64,000 nucleotides of DNA from Burkholderia sp. Ax-1719 (GCF_011753055.1 NZ_VWWJ01000006.1:124001-188000); one strand, 5' to 3'; positions 46,231-56,073 are shown, counted from the stretch's first letter. The notes: generated from the letters alone by a model not told the origin. Numbers and translations: made by a program.

Positions 46231-46360
46231 GATCGGGAGACGTTGTAGGCGCAATGAAGGCCGGACCGCCATGGCGACATCGCCATGTAACGGCCCGAAT
46301 TCGACTCCCGAGTTTAGCACCCTGTTTTGTGGGTAGCGGGGTGCGACGGCGAACTGAGGA

Positions 46361-47119
46361 TCAGGCCAGTCCGCCATTGGCGCGCAGCGTCTGACCGTCC
46401 ACCCAGCCGCTGTCCGGTCCCGCGAGAAACGACACTACCGAAGCAATATCTTCAGGCTGACCCAGGCGCTCCAGCGGAGGCAGGCTGGCGAAGTGGCGGA
46501 TCTGTTCCTCGGTTTTGCCTTCGAGGAACAGGGCCGTGGCGACCGGTCCCGGCGCGACCGCGTTGACCGTGATGCCGCGCCCGCGCAATTCCCTGGCGAA
46601 CACGCGCGTGAGCGCTTCGACCGCGCCCTTGGTGGCGGTGTAGATCCCGTAACCCGGCAGATTGAGCGCAAGCACCGTCGTCGAAAAGTTGATCACGCGG
46701 CCGCCATTCGCGAGTTTCGTGGCGGCCTCGCGCATCGTGTTGAGCGTGCCGCGCACGTTGATGTCGAACATTTCGTCGTACAGCGCGTCGGTGGAATCGG
46801 CGATGGTGGACAGCTTCATCACGCCCGCATTGTTGACCAGCACCGTTGGCTGGCCGAGTTGTTCAAGCGTGGCGTCGAACAGATGACGCACGTCGGCGGC
46901 CTTCGCGATATTGGCTTTCACGGCGATCGCGCGGCCGCCTTCCGCCCTGATCTGCGCGACCAATGCTTCGGCCTCCTGTGTGCTGGAGGCGTAATTGACG
47001 ACGACGGCGTGGCCGTCGCGAGCCAGGCGCAGCGCAACTGCCGCGCCAATGCCGCGCGAAGCGCCGGTGACAATGGCGACGCCGCGCGCCGTGGGATGGG
47101 TTTGAGTCGAGTCAGTCAT
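46361..47119 (-). CDS. SDR-family oxidoreductase
   Basis: A 252-residue classical SDR. The cofactor loop TGASRGIG, the NNAG motif and the active-site pattern [10 protein letters not shown] are complete; the C-terminus '[15 protein letters not shown]' is that of 3-oxoacyl-reductase-like SDRs. The substrate is unknown. It lies downstream of the aldehyde dehydrogenase on the same strand with a 134-bp gap, so it may be outside that operon. Confidence 0.87.
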   Translation of the reverse strand: MTDSTQTHPTARGVAIVTGASRGIGAAVALRLARDGHAVVVNYASSTQEAEALVAQIRAEGGRAIAVKANIAKAADVRHLFDATLEQLGQPTVLVNNAGVMKLSTIADSTDALYDEMFDINVRGTLNTMREAATKLANGGRVINFSTTVLALNLPGYGIYTATKGAVEALTRVFARELRGRGITVNAVAPGPVATALFLEGKTEEQIRHFASLPPLERLGQPEDIASVVSFLAGPDSGWVDGQTLRANGGLA

Positions 47120-47253
47120 GATCGTGCTCCGTTCGGATGGGGAAGAAGTGAAGCGTGAACGGGCTCGATCATGAGGGAAATCGCGCCCCCGATCATCGTG
47201 CGGGGGCGAGCTTCATTATTCCATTTCGATTAACAATGCCTCAGAATCGGAAT

Positions 47254-48732
47254 TCAGTAAGCGATGCAGACCGATTTTGTCTCAGTGTACGAGTCGATGA
47301 TGGCGCGGCCGTGCTCGCGGCCAATGCCCGAAGCCTTGAAGCCGCCGAAGGGCAGTGCCGGATCGACCATGTTGTGCGTGTTGACCCAGACCGTGCCGGC
47401 TTCGATGGCGTCCACCACGCGCAGCGCACGATCGAGCTGGTTGGTCCACACGCTTGCGCCCAGACCGTATTCCGATGCGTTGGCCGCAGCAATGGCCTCT
47501 TCGACATCGTCATAAGGCATGGCCACCAGCACCGGCCCGAACACTTCTTCGCGCACCACCGTGAGCGGCTTGTTGGCCGCGTTGGCGATCACGGTTGGCT
47601 CGACAAAGAAGCCTTCGCGATTGCCATTGCCGCCGCCCGCGAGGATCTCGCCGCCTTCGGTGCGGCCTTGCGCGATCATGCCCGCAACCTTGTCGCGATG
47701 GCGCGCGGAAACGAGCGGGCCCATTTGCGTGGCCGCATCGAAACCGGAGCCGAGCACCGTATTGCGCGCGACCTGAGCGATGCCTTCGACGATGTCGTCG
47801 AAGCGCGCGCGCGGCACATAAAGCCGCGAACCCGCCGTGCAAACCTGGCCGTGATTGAAGAAAATCGCGCCCGCCGCGCCCTCGATTGCGCGTTGCGGAT
47901 CGCAGTCGTCGAGCACGATCACCGGGCTCTTGCCGCCGAGTTCCAGCGAGACGCGCTTGAGATCGTCGGCGCACTGACGACCGATGATGCGGCCCACTTC
48001 CGTCGAGCCCGTGAAGGTGACCTTATCGACGCCTGGATGGCGCACCAGCGCGGCGCCTGCGGTTTCGCCCTGTCCCGTGACCACGTTGAACACGCCTGGC
48101 GGAAAACCGGCTTCATGCGCGAGTTCGGCGAGGCGGATTGCGGTGAGCGGCGTTTCCTCGGCGGGCTTGAGCACGACGGTGCAGCCGCAGGCGAGCGCGG
48201 GCGCGATTTTCCACACCGCCATCAGCAGCGGAAAATTCCACGGCACGATGGCGGCCACCACGCCTGCGGGCACACGGCGCGTCGACGCGTTGTAGCGCAC
48301 GCCCGGCGGAAACGCGAGCGAGAGATCGACCGTGCTGCCTTCGATCTTGGTCGCCCAGCCCGCCATATAGCGCAGCCACTGCACGCTGCCGCCCACTTCG
48401 AGCATTTTCGAAAAGCCGAGCAGCTTGCCCTGATTGAGGGTTTCAAGCGCGGCAAGTTCGTCGCCGTTGCGCTCGACGAGATCGGCGAGCTTGAGCAACA
48501 GATGTTCGCGCGCAGCGGGCGGCATGCGTCGCCAGGAATCGGCAGCGAAGGCACGGCGCGCTGCCTGCACGGCGGCATCGATATCGGCATTGCTGGCGTC
48601 GGGCACCTGGGCGATCTCGGCGCCCGTGGCTGGATTGAACACGGCGAAGCTGCGGTTGTCGGCGCTCGCGCAGAAGCGGCCATCGACGAACATCTGCGTG
48701 CGGATCGTATGCGTGAAGTCCTGGCGGTCCAT
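47254..48732 (-). CDS. Aldehyde dehydrogenase, phenylacetaldehyde (FeaB)-like
   Basis: A 492-residue NAD(P)-dependent aldehyde dehydrogenase. The catalytic cysteine lies in NHGQVCTAGSR at about residue 300 and the general base glutamate in LELGGKSP. The segment 'LNQGKLLGFSKMLEVGGSVQ' and the C-terminal 'YTETKSVCIAY' resemble E. coli phenylacetaldehyde dehydrogenase FeaB. It would oxidise the aldehyde made by the amine oxidase two genes upstream. The ATG follows GGAGACGC. Confidence 0.88.
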   Translation of the reverse strand: MDRQDFTHTIRTQMFVDGRFCASADNRSFAVFNPATGAEIAQVPDASNADIDAAVQAARRAFAADSWRRMPPAAREHLLLKLADLVERNGDELAALETLNQGKLLGFSKMLEVGGSVQWLRYMAGWATKIEGSTVDLSLAFPPGVRYNASTRRVPAGVVAAIVPWNFPLLMAVWKIAPALACGCTVVLKPAEETPLTAIRLAELAHEAGFPPGVFNVVTGQGETAGAALVRHPGVDKVTFTGSTEVGRIIGRQCADDLKRVSLELGGKSPVIVLDDCDPQRAIEGAAGAIFFNHGQVCTAGSRLYVPRARFDDIVEGIAQVARNTVLGSGFDAATQMGPLVSARHRDKVAGMIAQGRTEGGEILAGGGNGNREGFFVEPTVIANAANKPLTVVREEVFGPVLVAMPYDDVEEAIAAANASEYGLGASVWTNQLDRALRVVDAIEAGTVWVNTHNMVDPALPFGGFKASGIGREHGRAIIDSYTETKSVCIAY

Positions 48733-48756
48733 TGCGTCTCCTGATTGGATGAGTGG

Positions 48757-49716
48757 CTAGCGGAAGTCGATTCCGCTGGATGGGGTGGAGCTAAAGTAAC
48801 GGCTGATCGAATGACGATTCGGGCGCGTCATCTGTGCCGATGCACACATGAGATTGAGCACGGCAGCACCCAGAAAAAGGCTGTAAAAGCCCTGACCGAA
48901 GCCCCACGAGGTGGTGGAAAATGCCGCGCCCACGAGCATGCCGAAGTGATGCGCGACGCCCGCGCAGCCGCCTGGCGCCGTGTGATGCGCGTCATGTTGC
49001 GCGTCGTAGTGCGTGTGAGTGCGCAACAGCGTAGGTAACGTGAGCGCATCGAGCACGGCGAACGCCGGGGCGGCATAAAGCGACCACGGCGCGAGTGTGT
49101 CGAGCGTCAATGCCGCGAGCAACGCGCCCCGTAACGAAAAGAGCCATACCAGCGCGTGACGGCGCTCGATACGTTGCAGGCACGCACCCGCGCCAATCGC
49201 CACGCCAAGCGAAAGAAACAGGTGCGTGAGCGAGAACGGCCCCGCACCGCACAGCGCGAAAATCTGGAAACGTGCAAGCACGCCGCTGGACATGCCGGCG
49301 AGCAATGCCGCGCCGATCAGCGCGCCTTTTCCGGGCCGAATGAATCTAACTGCGCGGATAGATGGAAGGATGAAAGATAAGCTATCCGAATCAAGTCGAC
49401 GGGCTACGATTAACAGCACGATACCTGCGAACACCAGCGCAAACATATCTTGCGTCACGCCGGAGCGCGCCTGTGTCGCAGCGAAGCTCATCGCCCCCGT
49501 CGTGATCACGAGCGCGGCGGCGCAGGGCAACGTCGCCCGAGCGCCAAAGCGGCGCGCGAATAGCGGCGGCAGTAACGCCATCGCCACTAAGGCGATGGCG
49601 CTCGCGGCGAATGCGGTGGCGCTCGCGCCAGCCTGCATCGCACCCAGCATGATGCCTGCCGCCAACGCTACCGCGCCGCCCGTTACCGCGCACCAGATGG
49701 CAGCCGCGCGCCACAT
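48757..49716 (-). CDS. Unrecognised membrane protein with a His-rich loop
   Basis: A 319-residue hydrophobic protein with about eight to nine membrane segments, MFS-like in texture but shorter than a full 12-helix MFS protein. A loop at residues 234-257 contains seven histidines (positions 234, 236, 241, 244, 245, 256, 257) and a cysteine at 251, within RTHTHYDAQHDAHH. It starts 9 bp after the copper amine oxidase stop and ends 24 bp before the aldehyde dehydrogenase, so it is part of that operon. A role in copper or substrate supply is inference only. Confidence 0.72.
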   Translation of the reverse strand: MWRAAAIWCAVTGGAVALAAGIMLGAMQAGASATAFAASAIALVAMALLPPLFARRFGARATLPCAAALVITTGAMSFAATQARSGVTQDMFALVFAGIVLLIVARRLDSDSLSFILPSIRAVRFIRPGKGALIGAALLAGMSSGVLARFQIFALCGAGPFSLTHLFLSLGVAIGAGACLQRIERRHALVWLFSLRGALLAALTLDTLAPWSLYAAPAFAVLDALTLPTLLRTHTHYDAQHDAHHTAPGGCAGVAHHFGMLVGAAFSTTSWGFGQGFYSLFLGAAVLNLMCASAQMTRPNRHSISRYFSSTPSSGIDFR

Positions 49717-49725
49717 GATATGCGC

Positions 49726-51711
49726 TTACTTCTTGCTGCCGCAGCACGACGGCGCGGTATCCGGCGCACCGTCCTGCACGCTGTGCGGGTCGCGCCCGCC
49801 CGGCAGATCCATCGCGGGATTACCGTAGAAGAAGTTATTCGGCTTGAGCATGAAGCCGGCGTATTCCACGGGCATCACCGGGAAATCCTCGGGCTTGCAG
49901 ACATGCGTATGGCCGAAGCTGTGCCACAGCACGATATCTTCGTTCTCCACGTTGCGGTTGGCTTCGATATAACGCGGCAGACCGTCGCCGCCCGCGTGCT
50001 GGTTCGGATAGTCGCCGCTGGCGTAGCGTTGCGTCGTGTCGTACGGCGTGACCCACACATGACGCGTCGCGAAGCCGCCGCGCTGACGCACCTTCGAATC
50101 AGGATCGGCCAGCATCAGCGGCGAATCGTTGATGATGAGCTTGTAGCCAGGGTTCGCGCCCACGCGGTTTTTCACATTCGGATTGACGACCTTCCAGAAG
50201 CGGCCGGTTTGACCGTTAGCGTTGCGGGCGGCTTCCTGCTCGGTTTTGAGCACGCGTTTGGTGGTGTCGAACACATTGCCGTAGGGGTTGTCGCCGCCCA
50301 TCGGACGCGGCACGAACTCGTGCTCCGTGACCGAGTTCTTTTCGCCGTCGACCATCATATGCAGACGCGCGTTGAAGAAGTGCTGATGCGTCGGACCGCC
50401 GAGATTCTCGGTCACCATGCCGCCCCACGGATACGTATCGCCGTCCGCCACCGCCGACGTCTGGATGATGCCCGTGAGCTTGCATTCGAGCTGGATCGTG
50501 CCGTCCTGATAGAAGTACCAGTAAAAGCCGTAGTCGTAATTGCCGACGGTGGCGAAGAACGAAATTACGAGGCGGCGCGAGCGGCGCATTTCGAACACGC
50601 CGGTGCGGAATTCATAGTGCTTCCAGAGCGTGCCGTAATCTTCTTCGTGCAGGCACACGGCATTCTTCATCGTGAAGCTGTTGCCGAAATCGTCGGCGGA
50701 TGGAATGTCGAAATAGCGGATCGTGCCCAGGCAATCGCAGCCCAGTTCGAGCTGGTTGGCGAGCTTGCCCAGACCGTATTCACCCGCATCGAATGCGCTT
50801 TTCCAGTAGTGGTTCGTGGTGGGATCGGAGTAGGGCACGCACATCTCCGTCACGCTGGCGCGGTAGACGATGGGGCGCGGCGCGCTCTTGCCGTCGTCCC
50901 AGGTGATCTGGTGCAGCACGAGCCCTTCGCGCGGCGTGAAGCCCACGCGGAATGTCCAGTTCTGCCAGGCAACCTGCCAGCCGTCGATAGTGAAGCTCGG
51001 ACCTTTGGGCTGGCTGATCGACAGCGGCTTGACCGTGTCGCGCGGTTGGCCGAGGCTCGGCGTGTCGTAGTTATGCTTGGCCCGGGGAACGGGAATGATG
51101 CGGCCGTCATCGACGAGCTCGATCACCTTTTGTTCGAGCAGATCGACCACCGCCACCACGCCTTCGATCGGATGCGCGTAGCCGTTGTCGGTCGGGTTTT
51201 CCCGGTAGTAGCTCACGCAGCGCACGAGACGGCGGCCGCCTTCGCTTGGGCGGTCGAAGGCGCCCGCCGAAAACGGATCGACCTGCACGTTGAGGAGATC
51301 GGCGTCGGTCAGGCCGCGTTTTTTCACGGCTTCGCGCCACGCGAGGTCTTCCTTGACGATGCGCTCGGCGTTGATGAAATCCTCGATCATCACGGGCGGC
51401 TGGCCGAACGGTGCGCTTTGCAGCGCGAGCGCCTTACGCGTTTGCACTTTCTTTTCGCGCAGATCGACCACGAATTCGATCGTCTGGCTGCGCGTGCGGT
51501 CGATGGCGATCACGAAGGCGCGACGCGAAAAATACTCACCCTGTTGCCACGCCAGCACCTCGGCCTTGGGTGGTTCCTGCAATTCGGTCACGGGAAAGCG
51601 CCCATATTCGTCGAGCTGCTCGGCGGCCTTCACGATGTCACAGGCGAGCTGCATTTCAGCGAGGCTCAGCGGGTCGAGCGGATGCGAATTCGGATTCGTG
51701 TTCATAAGCAT
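49726..51711 (-). CDS. Copper-containing primary-amine oxidase
   Basis: A 661-residue copper/topaquinone amine oxidase. The TPQ precursor Tyr392 lies in the motif VGNYDYGFYWYF, and the catalytic base Asp308 in AFDAGEYGLG. The copper ligands are His442 and His444 (HQHFF) and His603 (HTHVCKPEDFP). No signal peptide is present and the sequence runs parallel to Arthrobacter phenylethylamine/histamine oxidase (AGAO), so it is probably cytoplasmic. It converts a primary amine to aldehyde, ammonia and hydrogen peroxide. The start is either 51711 or 51705 (MLMNTNPNSH); a further extension is a shadow. The tail is CCGSKK. Confidence 0.95.
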   Translation of the reverse strand: MLMNTNPNSHPLDPLSLAEMQLACDIVKAAEQLDEYGRFPVTELQEPPKAEVLAWQQGEYFSRRAFVIAIDRTRSQTIEFVVDLREKKVQTRKALALQSAPFGQPPVMIEDFINAERIVKEDLAWREAVKKRGLTDADLLNVQVDPFSAGAFDRPSEGGRRLVRCVSYYRENPTDNGYAHPIEGVVAVVDLLEQKVIELVDDGRIIPVPRAKHNYDTPSLGQPRDTVKPLSISQPKGPSFTIDGWQVAWQNWTFRVGFTPREGLVLHQITWDDGKSAPRPIVYRASVTEMCVPYSDPTTNHYWKSAFDAGEYGLGKLANQLELGCDCLGTIRYFDIPSADDFGNSFTMKNAVCLHEEDYGTLWKHYEFRTGVFEMRRSRRLVISFFATVGNYDYGFYWYFYQDGTIQLECKLTGIIQTSAVADGDTYPWGGMVTENLGGPTHQHFFNARLHMMVDGEKNSVTEHEFVPRPMGGDNPYGNVFDTTKRVLKTEQEAARNANGQTGRFWKVVNPNVKNRVGANPGYKLIINDSPLMLADPDSKVRQRGGFATRHVWVTPYDTTQRYASGDYPNQHAGGDGLPRYIEANRNVENEDIVLWHSFGHTHVCKPEDFPVMPVEYAGFMLKPNNFFYGNPAMDLPGGRDPHSVQDGAPDTAPSCCGSKK

Positions 51712-51955
51712 TTCGTAAGGATGACGTGGGACCGCAAACGATGCGATGAAGCGGCAGGCCCGTGGCCTCGTGGGGCGTGAAATCGGGGGCGATGTCGTGC
51801 AGCAATCGTAAAAACGCCATATTTTTTTCGCGCTTGCAAAACGCGCCAAAGGGGCGATAGAGTGCGCCAGAGACAGAGCGAACGAACAAACGAGAAGCGG
51901 CCGCTGCCAATGCCGACGCGCATTGAGACAAACCTGCGGCCCCACGGAGAGAGAC

Positions 51956-52957
51956 ATGAAAAGAGTCCCTGTCAGCAACGGCTTTCCGATGATCCGGGGC
52001 GCCGTGATGGGCCCGATCGTGCGGGCGCTGGACGCCGCCGGAGCGGACTGCGACGCGCTGCTGGCCGAGTTCGGACTGAGCCGCCGGCAGCTTTCCGATC
52101 CCTATGAAATCGTGCCGCTCGGGCGCTATGTGGGCGCATTCGAGCGCGCAGCGCAGGTGCTCGACGAACCTTGCCTGGGGCTGCGCCTGGGCAACGAATT
52201 GCAGCTCACCGAAATGGGGCCGGCAGGTCTCGTGTTCATGTCGTCGCCCACGCTGGGCTCGGCGATCCGCAAGTTCACCGATGCGCTTGCCTCGTGGCAA
52301 AGCGGCACGCTCGTGGATCTCGTACGCGACAACGCGTGGCCGATGTGGAGCTATCGCGTGGCGCACGCGTCGATCTGGCCGCGCCGCCAGGATGCCGAAT
52401 ACAGCATGAGCGCGATGTGCCACATGATCCGGCAGGTGTATGGCGCTTCGTGGATGCCGGTGGAAGTGCACTTCGAACACGCTGCGCCCGCCGACATCAA
52501 GCCCTATATGCGCATCTTTCGCGTGCCGGTGCGCTTCCAGCAGCCTGAAAATGGCGTAGTGCTGCATCCGCACGATCTCGACGCGCCGCTCAAGAGCGCC
52601 GACACGCAATTGGCGCGCATGATGGAGCGCCACGCCACCGACCTCATCAAACGCGATACCGTGCCGCACGATCTCGTCGATCAGGTGCGCGATCTGGTGA
52701 CGCGACGGCTCGCGCGCGAAAAACTCGTGGTGGCCGATATCGCGCGCGATCTGGGCCTGTCCAACCGCTCGCTGCAACGCCATCTAACCGAAGCCGGGAC
52801 GTCCGTACGCGAAATCATTCGCGAGGAGCGCCAGCGCAGCGTGGCCGTGCTGCGCGAGCAGGACGGCATGACCAACGCCGCCGTCGCCCGCGCAGTGGGC
52901 TACGCGGACGCCACGGTGCTCTGGCGCGCGACGCGCAATTGGGGCAGGGCGGATTAA
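51956..52957 (+). CDS. AraC-family regulator of the amine cluster
   Basis: A 333-residue AraC protein with an OruR/arabinose-binding-type N-terminal domain (about residues 20-200). The C-terminal double helix-turn-helix runs from VADIARDLGLSNRSLQRHL to ATVLWRATRNW. The stop comes about seven residues earlier than in typical members. It is divergent from the amine-oxidase operon (244-bp gap) and probably activates it, as FeaR does for tynA-feaB in E. coli. The ATG follows CGGAGAGAGAC. Confidence 0.87.
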   Translation: MKRVPVSNGFPMIRGAVMGPIVRALDAAGADCDALLAEFGLSRRQLSDPYEIVPLGRYVGAFERAAQVLDEPCLGLRLGNELQLTEMGPAGLVFMSSPTLGSAIRKFTDALASWQSGTLVDLVRDNAWPMWSYRVAHASIWPRRQDAEYSMSAMCHMIRQVYGASWMPVEVHFEHAAPADIKPYMRIFRVPVRFQQPENGVVLHPHDLDAPLKSADTQLARMMERHATDLIKRDTVPHDLVDQVRDLVTRRLAREKLVVADIARDLGLSNRSLQRHLTEAGTSVREIIREERQRSVAVLREQDGMTNAAVARAVGYADATVLWRATRNWGRAD

Positions 52958-53254
52958 TTTTCGGCGTAAGGCTTTTGTTTGTTTCACGGCCTGTTTGCGA
53001 TTAAAAATCCATTCGTCATCCGAATCAATTTGCGCGCCAGAATTGCGTTAAGTAAAAACCCGCAGTCGCATTGGCGCACTTTATCGAAAATTTGGCGCGA
53101 TCAGCCAGGTCGCTCAATTTTTTAGCTGCCTACCATGCGCTCCAATCGAATCTCGAAATGGCTTAAGCGAGATCCGGTCCCCAGAGCGCCTGAGGCACGC
53201 GGTTCTTCATCGTGTCGCGCGGCGCAATCAGAACAGACACCAGCAGAGGCATCG

Positions 53255-54715
53255 ATGAACGAACCGTATTCAAGCGCCGGACTTGTCGGCGACGCCGAGG
53301 CAGACCGCGCGGCCGTCCCGCAGCGCAGCCTGCTCGGCCTGTGGCAAATCGTGTTTCTCGTGATCTCGGCGGCGGCGCCGCTCACCGGCATGCTGGGCGC
53401 CGTGCCGCCCGCCATCAGTCTGGGCAATGGCGCGGGCATTCCTGGCGCCTTTGTCATCGCAGGCGTCGTGCTGCTCGTGTTCAGCGTCGGCTTCGCGTCG
53501 ATGAGCCGTCATATCGTGCGCGCCGGCGCGTTTTACGCCTATATCACCGCAGGATTCGGGCGGCCGCTGGGCATGGCGGGCGCGCTGGTCGCGCTGCTTT
53601 CGTACACCTGCATCCAGATCGCCCTCTACGGCCTTTTCGGGTTTTTCTGCACCGTCGTGCTCGGGCCGTTGCTGCATAGCGCGATGCCGTGGTACGCCTA
53701 CTCGTTCGCCTGCATCGTCATCGTGCAGATCACGGGCCTGCGCGGCATCGACCTCAACAGCCGCCTGCTGGGCGTGCTGATGTGCCTCGAAATGGGCATT
53801 CTGCTGGTGCTGTCGATTGCGATCGTGATTCACCACGGCGGCCCGGATGGCCTCACGCTCGCGCCGTTCTCGCCGCAGCATGTGTTCAGCGGACATATGG
53901 GCATCGCGGTGATGTTCGCGCTGGCATCCTTTATCGGCTTCGAGGCCACGGCGATTTACGGCAAGGAATGCCGCGACCCGAAGGTGACGGTGCCGCGCGC
54001 AACCTATGTGTCGGTCACGCTGATCCTGGTGTTCTTCGCCTTCGTCACGTGGACCATCGTGTGCGCATATGGCCTGAAGGATGTGGCCGATGTGGCCACC
54101 AAACAGCCCGGCGACTTCTGGTTCATCCAGTCCAGCAAATATCTGGGCGGCGCGATGACCACGACGATGAGCTTCCTGCTGCTTTCCAGCATCTTCGCGA
54201 GCCTGCTGTCGTTCCATAACACGATCGTGCGTTACATCCACGCGCTGTCGGTTGAAGGCATCCTGCCGAAAAAGCTCGACCGTCTGCATGCGAAGTATGC
54301 TTCGCCGTATCTCGCCAGCTACCTGCAGACGCTCACGGTGGCGGTCCCGGTGGCGCTCTACGTGGTCGCGGGCGCGGACCCGTTCAACATCGTGTTTAGC
54401 TGCACTTCGGCGCTCGGCACGATCGGCATTGTGATGCTGCAGGCCGTCACGAGTTTTTCGGTGGCGTCGTACTTCCGCGCCACGAAGAAGGACACGCGCC
54501 TCTGGCACGCACTCCTTGCGCCAGTTCTCGGCGGGATCGGGCTGCTGTGGATCGGCTTCGTGCTGATCGGCAATCTCGACGCGTTGAGCGGCTCGGATAG
54601 CGCAATCGTGCGTTCGTTCCCGTGGATCGTGCTGGCCGTGGCGGTCGCAGGTATCACGCTGGGCTTCGTGCTCAAGCGCCACCGCCCGGACGTCTACGCA
54701 CGCTTCGGCCAGTAA
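53255..54715 (+). CDS. APC-family amino acid/amine permease
   Basis: A 486-residue transporter with 12 predicted membrane helices, starting at about residue 30. The APC pattern 'LGAVPPAISLGNGAGIPGAF' lies in the first helices and 'FALASFIGFEATAIYGKECR' in the middle. The start at 53255 follows GCAGAGGCATCG. Its position between the AraC gene and a porin, opposite the amine oxidase, suggests it imports the amine substrate. Confidence 0.88.
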   Translation: MNEPYSSAGLVGDAEADRAAVPQRSLLGLWQIVFLVISAAAPLTGMLGAVPPAISLGNGAGIPGAFVIAGVVLLVFSVGFASMSRHIVRAGAFYAYITAGFGRPLGMAGALVALLSYTCIQIALYGLFGFFCTVVLGPLLHSAMPWYAYSFACIVIVQITGLRGIDLNSRLLGVLMCLEMGILLVLSIAIVIHHGGPDGLTLAPFSPQHVFSGHMGIAVMFALASFIGFEATAIYGKECRDPKVTVPRATYVSVTLILVFFAFVTWTIVCAYGLKDVADVATKQPGDFWFIQSSKYLGGAMTTTMSFLLLSSIFASLLSFHNTIVRYIHALSVEGILPKKLDRLHAKYASPYLASYLQTLTVAVPVALYVVAGADPFNIVFSCTSALGTIGIVMLQAVTSFSVASYFRATKKDTRLWHALLAPVLGGIGLLWIGFVLIGNLDALSGSDSAIVRSFPWIVLAVAVAGITLGFVLKRHRPDVYARFGQ

Positions 54716-54720
54716 GGCGG

Positions 54721-54757
54721 ATTGATTCGACGGCTCACGCCGTCTGATTGAATCAAT
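54721..54757 (+). repeat. Long stem-loop between permease and porin
   Basis: ATTGATTC (54721-54728) pairs with GAATCAAT (54750-54757), and inside it GACGGC (54729-54734) pairs with GCCGTC (54739-54744) around a TCAC loop, leaving a TGATT bulge on the right side. There is no T run, so it is not a standard terminator. It may be a processing or stability element separating the two genes. Confidence 0.7.
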
Positions 54758-54852
54758 ACGTAATCCTATTTAAAAAGAAGTCCCATAGCGGACGACGCGC
54801 GTGCATCGATTCGCGCGTCGCTCCCTCACACTTCAAAACGACAGACAACGAC

Positions 54853-56073
54853 ATGGCAGATCAATTCGTCAAGCGCACGGCGCTGGCGCTGGCTTCGTGC
54901 GCGCTCGCGACGCTCACCGCAGGCGCGCACGCGCAGTCCTCCGTGACGCTCTACGGCACCGTGGACGCGGGCCTCGTTTATTCGACCAATCAGCAGACTA
55001 CGCATGCGGACGGCCACACCGACGGTCATTCGAACTGGCAACTGGCCGGCGGCAATCTGGTGCCGTCGCGCTGGGGCTTGATGGGCAGCGAGGATATCGG
55101 CGGCGGCACCACGGTGAATTTCACGCTGGAAAACAGCATCTTTACGCAGAACGGCGCGCTGCTGCAAAGCGGCACGCTCTTCAATCGCAACGCGTGGGTC
55201 GGCGTGGCGAACGGAACCTATGGCGCGATCACACTGGGCCGCCAATACGATCCGTTCTCGGACTATATGGGCGCGTATGCATCGAGTAATAACTGGGCGA
55301 CGCTCTACGGCTCGCATTTCGGCGACGTCGACAATCTCAACGAAGCGTTCAATTTCAACAATTCGATCAAATACATCAGCCCGAGTTTTGGCGGCTTCAC
55401 CGTGGGCGGACTGTTTAGCCTCGGCGGCGTAGCGGGCAATTTCTCGCAGAATCGCGGCTGGTCGCTCGCCGCCAATTACGCGAACGGACCGCTCGCGCTT
55501 TCGGCGGGCTATCTGCAATTGCACAATCCGATGCAGGCCGCGCTGGGCGGGGAGAGCGCCTATATCGGCGATCTGAGTTGCGCCAATACTGACGCCTCGT
55601 ATTGCGAATTGCAGAATGCGCAAAAGGTCGATATCTGGGGCGCGGGCGGCTCGTACGCTTTCGACAAGATCACGGTCGCGCTGAGCTATACCCATACGCG
55701 GTATTCGCAAAGCCAGTATTTTGCGAGCACGGCGCAACCGCAGGGTGTGAATATCTCCTTCGATATCGCTGAACTCAATACGATGTGGCAATACTCGCCC
55801 GCACTGCAATTCGGTTTTGCGTATATCTTCAATGATGCGCACCCGAGCGATGGTTCATCTACCCGCATCCACCAGATCAATCTGGGCACGGTGTACAACC
55901 TTTCCAAACGCACCGCGCTTTATGCGGTCGCAATTGGCCAGAAGTCGTCGGGCGCTGGGCTGGGTATCGATGCGTCGGGCGGCACGCGCAATCTCGCGCA
56001 AATCCCCAATCTGGTGAATTCGGATACCGACAAACAACTGGCGGTGATCGCGGGCATCCGCCACAACTTTTAG
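54853..56073 (+). CDS. Outer-membrane porin
   Basis: A 406-residue general porin. The signal peptide ends at GAHAQSSVTLYG, shared with the other porin at 42699. Barrel segments 'SRWGLMGSEDIGGGTTVNF' and 'GAITLGRQYDPFSDYM' are typical, and the last residue is Phe. The start at 54853 is chosen for the normal signal-peptide length; an in-frame extension lacks one. It probably admits the substrate of the adjacent permease. Confidence 0.94.
   Translation: MADQFVKRTALALASCALATLTAGAHAQSSVTLYGTVDAGLVYSTNQQTTHADGHTDGHSNWQLAGGNLVPSRWGLMGSEDIGGGTTVNFTLENSIFTQNGALLQSGTLFNRNAWVGVANGTYGAITLGRQYDPFSDYMGAYASSNNWATLYGSHFGDVDNLNEAFNFNNSIKYISPSFGGFTVGGLFSLGGVAGNFSQNRGWSLAANYANGPLALSAGYLQLHNPMQAALGGESAYIGDLSCANTDASYCELQNAQKVDIWGAGGSYAFDKITVALSYTHTRYSQSQYFASTAQPQGVNISFDIAELNTMWQYSPALQFGFAYIFNDAHPSDGSSTRIHQINLGTVYNLSKRTALYAVAIGQKSSGAGLGIDASGGTRNLAQIPNLVNSDTDKQLAVIAGIRHNF

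Noticed and set aside
46231..46330. Possible fluoride riboswitch before crcB
   Set aside because: GGCGATG and a CGCCTACA segment recall the crcB motif. But ATGGCGA/TCGCCAT leaves only a two-base loop, and the conserved AACCGCC-type pseudoknot strand is missing. A covariance-model (Rfam crcB) search would decide.
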